Shown: piece by piece, positions 24,568 through 31,687 of the stretch | Position numbering within the stretch: the first letter of the stretch is position 1 | Layout: each line of letters begins with the position of its first letter | Source of the DNA: Mycobacterium sp. MS1601 | Lineage (GTDB): Bacteria; Actinomycetota; Actinomycetes; Mycobacteriales; Mycobacteriaceae | DNA: 64,000 nt | Reading direction: 5' to 3' | NCBI RefSeq assembly: GCF_001984215.1 | Contig: NZ_CP019420.1 | Location: forward strand, 930,001-994,000 | Notes under the pieces: generated by a model | The model's database searches: none | The model's input: only the letters and a program-made list of their open reading frames with translations | What the model was told of the DNA's origin: nothing | Position numbers and translations under genes: made by a program

Positions 24568-24834
24568 TCAGGAAACGTTGTTGACGTCGACGAATACCCG
24601 CCTGCGTTGGACCAGCGCCGTCATCGCAACCAAAACCTTGCGCATCCGGACGCGGCGTGAACGCACGACGACGATCGGTTGGTCGAACTTCGAGAGATGG
24701 CCGCCTTCGTCGATCGCGCGCATGGCGTCGATGAAGGCGTCGTGGTCTCCACCCCGGTCCGGGTGCAGAGCGAGTGCCGCGACACGACGCCGGTGCGCCG
24801 TCACCGCCGCGTTGTGCGACGCACTGTCAGGCAT
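24568..24834 (-). CDS. Short protein with a J-domain-like HPDRGGD motif
   Basis: 88 residues. The stretch AHRRRVAALALHPDRGGDHDAF continues as IDAMRAID. This matches helix II, the HPD tripeptide and helix III of a DnaJ J domain (AYRKLALKYHPDRGGD...F..I..AY). Helix I is short or missing and there is no zinc-finger or client-binding domain. The rest is a basic segment (RSRRVRMRKVLVAM) of unknown role. It is embedded between two Asp23 genes (10 bases after one). If functional it could recruit Hsp70 (DnaK) to this system; that is inference. GAGGTGG lies before the ATG. Confidence 0.55.
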   Translation of the reverse strand: MPDSASHNAAVTAHRRRVAALALHPDRGGDHDAFIDAMRAIDEGGHLSKFDQPIVVVRSRRVRMRKVLVAMTALVQRRRVFVDVNNVS

Positions 24835-24844
24835 GGTCACCACC

Positions 24845-25141
24845 TCACGAAAAAGACTCGGGCACAATGTCTTCGACAGTCACATCAACCGGTAGCGCGA
24901 CCACTTGCTGCGCGGCGGTTCGGACGGCGGCGGCGGTGTCCAGCACCGGGGCGTCGAGCACCAAACTGACGTGAACGGCAACCCGGCTCTCGCCGATTCG
25001 TACACCCACCACGCGCCGACCGGGCAGATAGGTGCCGACCTCGCCGAACATGCCACCGTGCAGACCGGCAACCCCGGGCAGCGAGCAGACCGCGGCCGCG
25101 ATCTGCTCCGCCCGATCCTGCGCACCGGAGTCGGCGCTCAT
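24845..25141 (-). CDS. Short Asp23-like protein
   Basis: 98 residues beginning MSADSGAQDRAEQIAAAVCSLPGV. The part VVGVRIGESRVAVHVSLVLDAPVLDTAAAVRTAAQQVV and the ending VDVTVEDI follow the second half of the Asp23 fold. It resembles the truncated Asp23 relatives found next to full-length copies. The start overlaps the stop of the full-length Asp23 gene by four bases (ATGA), so translation is coupled. Confidence 0.7.
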   Translation of the reverse strand: MSADSGAQDRAEQIAAAVCSLPGVAGLHGGMFGEVGTYLPGRRVVGVRIGESRVAVHVSLVLDAPVLDTAAAVRTAAQQVVALPVDVTVEDIVPESFS

Positions 25142-25599
25142 TGCACGCGGGCAACCGCGGGTTCGGCGTTGTCGTCGCCGTCCCCTTCGAGGTGCACGTC
25201 ATGCACGGTGATGTTCACCTCGGTCACTTCCAGGCCGGTCATCCGCTCGATGGCGGCAATCACATTGCGCCGGATTCCTGCCGCCAAATCTGCGATCGCC
25301 ACGCCGTAGTCGGCCACGATGTCGATGTCGATGGCGGTCTGCTTCTCGCCCACCTCGACCGAGACTCCCTGGGCGTGGTTGACGCTGGCTCCGGGGATCC
25401 GCTCACGCAGTGCTCCCACCACGCGTGAGGCCCCTCCACCCAGGTCGAAAACGCCACTGACCTCCCGGGCTGCGATTCCGGCGATCTTGGATACCACGGT
25501 GTCCGCGATGGCGGTCTTGCCCTGGGCGCTCTCCAACGGCGCACCCGAATACGGCTCGACTGACTGCTTGGTCGAGGCGACCTGCTGAGCGTTTGCCAC
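25138..25599 (-). CDS. Asp23/Gls24-family protein, first gene of the operon
   Basis: 153 residues with GTG start (VANAQQVASTKQSVEPYSG) and GAGGAGAG five bases upstream. It is a full Asp23 domain: TAIADTVVSKIAGIAAREVSGVFDLGGG, ASVNHAQGVSVEVGEKQTAID, then VAIADLAAGIRRNVIAAIERMTGLEVTEVNITVHDV. It heads a leftward run of up to ten genes. A candidate promoter (-35 TTGCTG at 25705-25710, -10 CATTAT at 25681-25686, 18-base spacer) contains a CRP-like palindrome in its spacer. Confidence 0.88.
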   Translation of the reverse strand: MANAQQVASTKQSVEPYSGAPLESAQGKTAIADTVVSKIAGIAAREVSGVFDLGGGASRVVGALRERIPGASVNHAQGVSVEVGEKQTAIDIDIVADYGVAIADLAAGIRRNVIAAIERMTGLEVTEVNITVHDVHLEGDGDDNAEPAVARVQ

Positions 25600-25687
25600 T
25601 TTGCTCTCCTCACGGTTGTCGGGATTGAGAAATGGTTCGTACGTAGAGGTAGTCGGGCAACTGGGCGACAACCGAACGTCATAATGC

Positions 25688-25703
25688 TGTGACAACAGTC
25701 ACA
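25688..25703. promoter_or_regulatory. CRP/GlxR-like palindrome in the Asp23-ECF divergent promoter
   Basis: TGTGACAACAGTCACA is a perfect dyad (six-base arms, four-base spacer) and matches the TGTGA-N6-TCACA consensus of actinobacterial CRP proteins. It fills the spacer of the leftward Asp23 promoter. It is also centred about 42 bases before the start expected from a rightward -10 TAGATA at 25726-25731. One dimer could therefore block one gene and activate the other. A second dyad, CTAGC-gta-GCTAG, lies at 25716-25728. Confidence 0.6.
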
Positions 25704-25802
25704 TCAGCAAACGGACTAGCGTAGCTAGATACTGCCGAGTAACGTCCTCGGCATGGCCTGTCGGGGGTACGGTCGGATTCGATCCGGAGTAGCCAGAAAT
25801 GA

Positions 25803-26378
25803 ATGCACGTGATCGACGCAGCTGACCAGCGACTCATCACAGCCGACGATGCCGCCTTGGCCGAGGCGGCATCGGTTGGTGACCGAGAAGCCTTTGACGT
25901 GTTGGTTCTTCGGCATGGCCCGGCGCTGTACAGGTACGCCCGCCGGATGCTCGCCGTCGAATCGGACGCAGCCGACGTGGTACAGGACACTTTCGTTGCT
26001 GCATGGCAGCAGATCACCGTATTTCGCGCCACGTCCACACTTCGCAGTTGGTTGTTTGCGATCTGCTACCGCAAAATCGCTGATAACTACCGCGTCAAGC
26101 GCGATCATCCGGTCGAAGACTGGGTGCTCGAACCTCTGCAGGCAGACAGTACTGAAGATCCATTTGCTGCAGCGTCAAATGCCGCGTTCATCGCTGCACT
26201 CGAGGAGGCCCTTGCACAGCTGCCTGCTCGTCAACGAGCGTCGTGGATAATGCGCGAGATCGAACAGATGGCCTATCCGGAAATAGGTGAGGTCATGCAG
26301 CTGAGTGCCGACGCCGCCCGCGGCCACCACCATCGTGCTACCGCGGCGCTTCGCGTTCTCTTGAGGAGGTGGCAGTGA
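25803..26378 (+). CDS. ECF-type RNA polymerase sigma factor
   Basis: 191 residues. Region 2 covers about 20-90 (DREAFDVLVLRHGPALYRYARRML, ADVVQDTFVAAWQ, LRSWLFAICYRKIADNYR). Region 4 covers about 125-185 (ALAQLPARQRASWIMREIEQMAYPEIGEVM and an altered ending SADAARGHHHRATAALR). The helix-turn-helix usually reads SVGTVKSRLHRAR; here it is DAARGHHHRATA, so its promoter preference may be unusual. It is translationally coupled by a four-base overlap to an Asp23-like gene and divergent from the Asp23 operon, which suggests it controls envelope-stress functions. Confidence 0.85.
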   Translation: MHVIDAADQRLITADDAALAEAASVGDREAFDVLVLRHGPALYRYARRMLAVESDAADVVQDTFVAAWQQITVFRATSTLRSWLFAICYRKIADNYRVKRDHPVEDWVLEPLQADSTEDPFAAASNAAFIAALEEALAQLPARQRASWIMREIEQMAYPEIGEVMQLSADAARGHHHRATAALRVLLRRWQ

Positions 26379-26845
26379 CAGAATCCGATCCACTGATTCG
26401 ACGTGCCGTCTCGTTTCTGCGCTCCGCACCGGAACCTGGATGGGACGCCATCAGCGCGCGGGTACTCGCCGCGGTTCACGCCGCTCCTCGCCCGGGGTGG
26501 CCGGTCCGTGTGAGCAGCATCAAAGATGTCGCCGACCGTGGAGCTGTCTACGTCACCGATCACGCACTGCGCAGCATGTTGGCCAGGGAGCTGCGTCGCC
26601 GGTATCTGTGTCAGCCGACCAGCATCACCTTCACCTTGGACGGAACAGCCCTCAAGGCGATCCACATCTGCGTCACGGGTAGCTACAACACGGCTCTGCG
26701 AGAATTGGGCGACGACATCCGAATCACCGTCTCCGAGATGATCAGCCGCATCATCGGATCGTCGGCCGCTGAGGATGAGGTAGAGCCGCGGCCCATCGAT
26801 GTCACGGTCACCGACGTGGTGACCGGGGACCCGTTGCATCCCTGA
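26375..26845 (+). CDS. Asp23-like protein coupled to the ECF sigma gene
   Basis: 156 residues. GTG at 26375 is chosen because GAGGAGG lies five bases upstream and because it gives the usual GTGA overlap with the sigma stop. The C-terminal half (AIHICVTGSYNTALRELGDDIRITVSEMISRIIG, then IDVTVTDVV) resembles an Asp23 domain. The N-terminal half (LIRRAVSFLRSAPEPGWDAISARVLAAVHAAPRPGWPVRV) is helical and different. No anti-sigma zinc motif and no membrane segment is present. Its position is that of an anti-sigma factor, so it may regulate the sigma factor, but this is inference. Confidence 0.6.
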   Translation: MTESDPLIRRAVSFLRSAPEPGWDAISARVLAAVHAAPRPGWPVRVSSIKDVADRGAVYVTDHALRSMLARELRRRYLCQPTSITFTLDGTALKAIHICVTGSYNTALRELGDDIRITVSEMISRIIGSSAAEDEVEPRPIDVTVTDVVTGDPLHP

Positions 26846-26928
26846 AGCCGGTCACCGCTCGCGCATCGGTTCTCGACGCCACAGCTACCACAGCGCGGAC
26901 ACCATCGAGATGACCGCGCCAAGGGCTA

Positions 26929-28008
26929 CTAGGCCTCGTGCTGGGCCGGGATGGCTCCGGTGGGCGCGTCGTCGTCGTAGGACTGCGCACGGGTGGTCGT
27001 TTCGCTCGGCTGGCGCGAGGGGAACGTCGCGGTGCCGTCGAGATCCGCGCGGATGGCTTCCTGGGCGGCGGGCGGCAGGGTGTGCAGGATCTCGCGCACA
27101 CGAGCCTGGCGACGCCCGACAGCTTGGCGCTCCGGCATACCCGGGGTGGCGGTCACCTGCGGCGGCACCCCCTCGATCTCTTCGACACCACCGTCGTGGT
27201 GACCGGCCTCGATCAGCGCCTGCTCCTCGGCCATCGTCGCTTCGTCCTTCTCCTCGGACATGCCGATGGGACCGATACGACGACCGTTGAGGAACTGCTT
27301 GACCACCGGCTCATCCGAAGTCAGCAACACCTCGCGCGGGCCGAACATCACCAGGTGTTTACGGAACAACATGCCGATGTTGTCCGGCACCGTACGGGCG
27401 ATGTTGATGTTGTGCGTGACGATCAGGATGGTGCAGTCGATCTGCGCGTTGATGTCGATCAGCAACTGCGACAGGTACGCGGTGCGCACCGGGTCCAGAC
27501 CCGAGTCAGGCTCGTCGCACAGGATGATCTTCGGATCCAGCACCAGCGAGCGAGCCAGCCCGGCGCGCTTGCGCATACCGCCGGAGATCTCACCGGGGAA
27601 CTTGCCCTCATCCCCGCCCAGACCCACCAAATCCAGCTTCTCCATCACGATCTGACGGATTTCGCTTTCCTTCTTCTTGGTGTGCTCACGCAACGGGAAG
27701 GCGGTGTTGTCGAACAGGTTCATCGAGCCGAACAGGGCGCCGTCCTGGAACATCACCCCGAACAGCGTGCGGATCTCGTAGAGCTCCTTGGCTGAGCACT
27801 CGATGATGTTGGTGCCGTCGACGATGATCTTGCCGCGCTCGGGGCGCAGCAGCCCGATCAGCGACTTCAAGAACACCGACTTGCCGGTTCCCGACGGGCC
27901 CAACAGCACGCTGACCTCGCCGGGCGGCAGATCGAAGGTGACGTCTTCCCAAATTCGCTGGGATCCGAAAGACTTGGTCAGCCCCTCGACCTGGATACCA
28001 ATACCCAC
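26929..28008 (-). CDS. mceG: Mce/Mla-type ABC transporter ATPase MceG (Mkl)
   Basis: 359 residues with a GTG start (VGIGIQVEGLTKSFG); GGAAGGA upstream. Walker A is GPSGTGKS at residues 37-44, the signature is ISGGMRKRAGLARSL, Walker B is IILCDEPDSGLD, and the switch histidine is in IVTHN. About 100 residues follow the ABC core, as in MceG of M. tuberculosis (Rv0655), the shared ATPase for Mce lipid importers. No mce operon is in the window, which fits its orphan position in the rplJL-rpoB neighbourhood of mycobacteria. Confidence 0.93.
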   Translation of the reverse strand: MGIGIQVEGLTKSFGSQRIWEDVTFDLPPGEVSVLLGPSGTGKSVFLKSLIGLLRPERGKIIVDGTNIIECSAKELYEIRTLFGVMFQDGALFGSMNLFDNTAFPLREHTKKKESEIRQIVMEKLDLVGLGGDEGKFPGEISGGMRKRAGLARSLVLDPKIILCDEPDSGLDPVRTAYLSQLLIDINAQIDCTILIVTHNINIARTVPDNIGMLFRKHLVMFGPREVLLTSDEPVVKQFLNGRRIGPIGMSEEKDEATMAEEQALIEAGHHDGGVEEIEGVPPQVTATPGMPERQAVGRRQARVREILHTLPPAAQEAIRADLDGTATFPSRQPSETTTRAQSYDDDAPTGAIPAQHEA

Positions 28009-28083
28009 GCGAAATCCTTCCGATTGCCCGGCCTGTGGCTTGAGTCACTGTAGCGCACGGGTTCCCGGACCACTGGCTTTGTG

Positions 28084-29304
28084 TCATTCCATCAGCGGCG
28101 CTTCGCCACCTGGCATCCCGTCGGCGTTTGCTCGGCGCAATCGTGTTTTCTCCCGATACATCAGGCCGTCCACCCGTGCCAGCACATCGGCAACACTGCG
28201 ATCGGTCGGCTCCGCGGAGACCAGTCCGATACTGACGCCGACACCGAGCTTGTGCCTGGTGGAGTCCACCAAGTCATCAACGCGGGCTCGCACGCGGTGC
28301 GTGATGGTGTTGATCTCTGCCGGGTCGGCGTCGACGAGCCCCACACAGAATTCGTCGCCGCCCAGCCGTGCAGCAAAATCGTGGACCTGTATTTCCTGGC
28401 GGAGGACGCCGGCGATGGCGATCAACACGTCATCGCCGGCCGAGTGTCCGAACTGGTCGTTGATCGCCTTGAAGTTGTCGACGTCCAACAGCAGTACGGT
28501 CAGCGTTCCTTCCCCCTGCGCGACACGTGCCAGTTCCCTGTTCATCCGGTCTTCGAAGCTGCGCCGATTCAGCAAGGAGGTCAGCGAGTCCGTCTGGGCC
28601 AGGACTTCCAACTGACGCTGGAGGTCCTTGAGCTGACTGATGTCGCGGGCGGCATTGAGAACTGTCCGCACCGCTGCGTCCTCTCCGAACTCGGGCACCG
28701 CCCGGAACAGGAAGTGCCGGACGCCGGTGGGCGTCATGAACTCGAATTCGTCCTCGACCGTTTCACCTGACTCGAACACCGTGCGGTACACCGACTGCCA
28801 CTTCGTCGTCAGCTCCCGCGGCATATTCAGTTCACTGTGGTCCTTGCCTATGAAGTCGGGCGCTCGAAGAGGTGTTGTCACCGCATCCACGGCAGGGTTG
28901 ACGTAAAGATGACGGTAGTTCCTGTCGTACCGGGACACGATGTCCGGCAGGTTCTGTACCACGGTGTAGAAGATGTCGTCACGCGTCTGTTGCTGTGTCG
29001 GGACCCGCAGCAACACCAGGTACTGCGCTGCCGCGTCGTCGCCGCGCAGCGGCACCGCGACACAGTTCCACGTCTCGTCCTCGGCCCGCATGTGGACTGC
29101 CGCGTCGGCACGCGTCCGGGGCAGCGAGCCTCGCACCAGGTCGCGCACGGCGTTCTCGTCAAGTCCCAGCAACCTCCGCGCCATCATCGACTCGAAATCT
29201 GGTGTTCGGGCTGTTATCACGATGGTGGTGTCGAGGTGCCGGCACAGGAATGCGGGCACTCCGGCCAAAGCCAGGGTGTCCAGCCACTGTTCACCCGACA
29301 GCAT
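28084..29304 (-). CDS. PAS-GGDEF protein (putative diguanylate cyclase)
   Basis: 406 residues. An N-terminal module of about 110 residues (MLSGEQWLDTLALAGVPAFL) is followed by a PAS domain (DIFYTVVQNLPDIVSRYDRNYRHLYVNPA) at about 110-235. A GGDEF domain at about 245-395 has ARLGGDEFCVGL and LLLDVDNFKAINDQFGHSAGD. The RxxD inhibitory site is replaced by QVHD. It is soluble, with no membrane segment. The next gene in the same direction is a paralogue with the same three-part plan, 33 bases upstream of this start, so the pair arose by tandem duplication and is probably co-transcribed. Confidence 0.85.
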   Translation of the reverse strand: MLSGEQWLDTLALAGVPAFLCRHLDTTIVITARTPDFESMMARRLLGLDENAVRDLVRGSLPRTRADAAVHMRAEDETWNCVAVPLRGDDAAAQYLVLLRVPTQQQTRDDIFYTVVQNLPDIVSRYDRNYRHLYVNPAVDAVTTPLRAPDFIGKDHSELNMPRELTTKWQSVYRTVFESGETVEDEFEFMTPTGVRHFLFRAVPEFGEDAAVRTVLNAARDISQLKDLQRQLEVLAQTDSLTSLLNRRSFEDRMNRELARVAQGEGTLTVLLLDVDNFKAINDQFGHSAGDDVLIAIAGVLRQEIQVHDFAARLGGDEFCVGLVDADPAEINTITHRVRARVDDLVDSTRHKLGVGVSIGLVSAEPTDRSVADVLARVDGLMYREKTRLRRANADGMPGGEAPLME

Positions 29305-29337
29305 GGCGGTACCCTAGCCCGGATCCGGCGGGTGCGC

Positions 29338-30519
29338 TCAGCGCCCGCCCGTGTTGCGAGTGGGCCTGCCCTTGCCCTGTTTCACCTGGTACATCGACGC
29401 GTCCACCCGGGCGATCAGCGCGGCGGCGGAAGCATCGGATTCGACGAACTCCTCTATGCCGATACTGACCTCGACACTCACCTTCGGGGCAGGGCCCACC
29501 TGGATGTCGTTGATTGCCAGGCGGATTCGATCGGCCACCGACAGGGCTGCTGATCTGCCCACACCCACCAGAGCCACACAGAACTCGTCGCCACCCAGCC
29601 GAGCCGCGATGTGCGCAGAGCCGGTCTCGCTGTGCAACACCCGACCGATCCCCTGCAGTACCTCGTCGCCGGCGATGTGGCCGAAACGATCGTTGATGTC
29701 CTTGAAGTTGTCGACGTCGAGCAGCAGCACGCTCAGTGTTGTCCGGCCACCTCGCGCACTCTGCAAGGCCGCGTCGAGATCCTCGACGAACCCGCGGCGG
29801 TTCAGCAGCGCGGTCAAGGGATCGGTCCGGGCCAGCTGCGTCAACTGCCCCTGTAGTCGCTTGATCTCGGTGACATCACGCACGATGGACAGGACTGTCT
29901 GGACCTGTCCATCGTGATCGAATTCCGGAACCGCCCAGCCGACGTAGTGGCGCAGACCGGTGACTCCGGAGAAGCTGAACTCGTCGACAACAGCCTCACC
30001 TGTGGTGAACACGCGCTCATAGGCGGACTCGAAGATCTGCACCAGCTCCGGGGGTGCGCCGAGCTCGCGATGGCTCTTCCCGATCCGTGTGGTGCCCTGA
30101 ACTCCGGTTGCTGCCTCCGCGGCCGGATTGACGTACACGTAGCGGAACTGCCGATCATGGCGGGTGATCACGTCGGGCAGGTTCTCGACAATCGAGTAGA
30201 AGGTGTCATCGCCGGCCTCGACGGTTTCTGCGACTCGCAGCAGAGCGACGCACGTGTCGTCGACGGGCTGTATCACGCATCGCCAGGACGCACCGTCGCC
30301 GTCGAGTGCGAAAGGCTGCTGCGCGCCATCTGTGGGCCACTCGCGTTCGATGGACGCGAGCAGGCTCGACTCGTCCAGTTCGCCGGTCAACGCGTGCATT
30401 GCCCGTAAGAACTCCGGGGTGCGCGTGTGGGCTACGAAGCCGCGGCCGTCACGTTTGCAGAGCACCGCGGCAACTCCCGCAGCGGCCAGAGCGTCGAGGA
30501 GATGCTCTGCCGCCAGCAT
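29338..30519 (-). CDS. PAS-GGDEF protein, tandem paralogue
   Basis: 393 residues with the same plan as its downstream neighbour. The N-terminal module starts MLAAEHLLDALAAAGVAAVLC, the PAS domain reads DTFYSIVENLPDVITRHDRQFRYVYVNPA, and the GGDEF domain contains ARLGGDEFCVAL. The inhibitory site position holds GSAH instead of RxxD. The N-terminal modules of the pair align well (HTRTPEFLRAM against TARTPDFESMM) and are not a family I recognise. They may be a ligand sensor specific to these proteins. The cyclase residues (DVDNFKDINDRFGH, GGDEF) look intact. Confidence 0.85.
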   Translation of the reverse strand: MLAAEHLLDALAAAGVAAVLCKRDGRGFVAHTRTPEFLRAMHALTGELDESSLLASIEREWPTDGAQQPFALDGDGASWRCVIQPVDDTCVALLRVAETVEAGDDTFYSIVENLPDVITRHDRQFRYVYVNPAAEAATGVQGTTRIGKSHRELGAPPELVQIFESAYERVFTTGEAVVDEFSFSGVTGLRHYVGWAVPEFDHDGQVQTVLSIVRDVTEIKRLQGQLTQLARTDPLTALLNRRGFVEDLDAALQSARGGRTTLSVLLLDVDNFKDINDRFGHIAGDEVLQGIGRVLHSETGSAHIAARLGGDEFCVALVGVGRSAALSVADRIRLAINDIQVGPAPKVSVEVSIGIEEFVESDASAAALIARVDASMYQVKQGKGRPTRNTGGR

Positions 30520-30547
30520 GAAGCGAAATACTAGTCAAGACTGGTGG

Positions 30548-31687
30548 TCACACTGCGTGTGGCCGCGGCCGTGCACCCGGCATGGCGGTGACGACGTGCG
30601 CAACACCTGCCTGCGAACTGACGCCCAGTTTTCGGAAGCATGCCGCAGTCTGCTTCTTGAGGGTCTCGAGCGAGATGCTCAAGCGGGTGGCGGCCCTCTC
30701 GCGGCCCATCCCGGTGGCCAGGAGTACGGCGACTCGAGCCTCTGCCGTGGTGAGGCCGTATACCGCAGACAGCATCTCCGCTTTGGTGTACTGGGGGTGC
30801 TCGGGGTCGATGACACTCAACAAGAGGATGGGTTCGGATTCCGGGTCGGCCACGGGCAGGGCGCGATCTCGTGGCAGAAGCGAGAGCAACAGACGTATCT
30901 GTGATCTCGAAGTGCGGTCGACGGCAACGGCTTCCGGGATGGTCTCGCCTGCCGCTGCGGCCAGGAACAAAGTTTCCAGCGCCCGGCGGCTTTTCGGTGA
31001 AGTTGCCTGCAGGTGCCCATCGCGATCCACGGCCAAGCCGTCGCGTCGATCCACGAGCGTGGCTGCCGCGGCGTTCACTGCGGCGATGCGGCCCGTAGCG
31101 GTCACCAGCACAACAGGGTGCGGCGCAGCGTGAATCATGTGGTTGAGCCGCTGCTGCACAATGCGGCCGTGATCGACGCGTTGAGACAGCCACACTGCCC
31201 GGTCGAGATGCGGACCCAACTCCCGAAGTAATTCTGCCGCCTCCTCGAGGATCGTCGAGCCGACGTTCGAGAAGTGCACCGCCAGCCCTCCCACACCGGT
31301 CGGCCCAGTGAGGCTCGGCAGGCTGAGGTAGACGACGTGGCGGACGGTGGGCGCTTCCGGGATGGCGCACGACGACGGGCGATGGTCGCCTGGGACATCG
31401 AGTACCGCAACGTCGCCGAGGGCGAGCTTCTGCGCGGCACGCACCCACGACTTGTCGCCTTGGACGTACCCATTTAGTTCGACCATGTCGAGGTCAGCGC
31501 CACCGCCGACGTGGCTGATCGGTTCTTGTTGTCCGACGTTGCGCACCATCGCCGCGCCATCGGCACCCAGGTGCCGGGACAGCGCCGCGACAGCCTCCGG
31601 CCAGCACTCGGGTTCGGTTGCCGCGGAATACAACTCGTCGATGATCGCAATGTGATCACTGCGATCGTCGACGCGATCGCCGGTCAA
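30548..31687 (-). CDS. LuxR-type regulator, translationally coupled to the monooxygenase
   Basis: 379 residues. The start is TTG at 31687, overlapping the monooxygenase stop (TTGA). A central PAS/GAF-like region (LNHMIHAAPHPVVLVTATGRIAAVN) precedes a C-terminal LuxR helix-turn-helix at about 305-365 (YGLTTAEARVAVLLATGMGRERAATRLSISLETLKKQTAACFRKLGVSSQAG). A close relative in plan and length lies at 33952-35115, on the other side of the monooxygenase and TetR genes. Its ligand is unknown; the coupling suggests it senses a substrate or product of the monooxygenase. Confidence 0.85.
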   Translation of the reverse strand: MTGDRVDDRSDHIAIIDELYSAATEPECWPEAVAALSRHLGADGAAMVRNVGQQEPISHVGGGADLDMVELNGYVQGDKSWVRAAQKLALGDVAVLDVPGDHRPSSCAIPEAPTVRHVVYLSLPSLTGPTGVGGLAVHFSNVGSTILEEAAELLRELGPHLDRAVWLSQRVDHGRIVQQRLNHMIHAAPHPVVLVTATGRIAAVNAAAATLVDRRDGLAVDRDGHLQATSPKSRRALETLFLAAAAGETIPEAVAVDRTSRSQIRLLLSLLPRDRALPVADPESEPILLLSVIDPEHPQYTKAEMLSAVYGLTTAEARVAVLLATGMGRERAATRLSISLETLKKQTAACFRKLGVSSQAGVAHVVTAMPGARPRPHAV

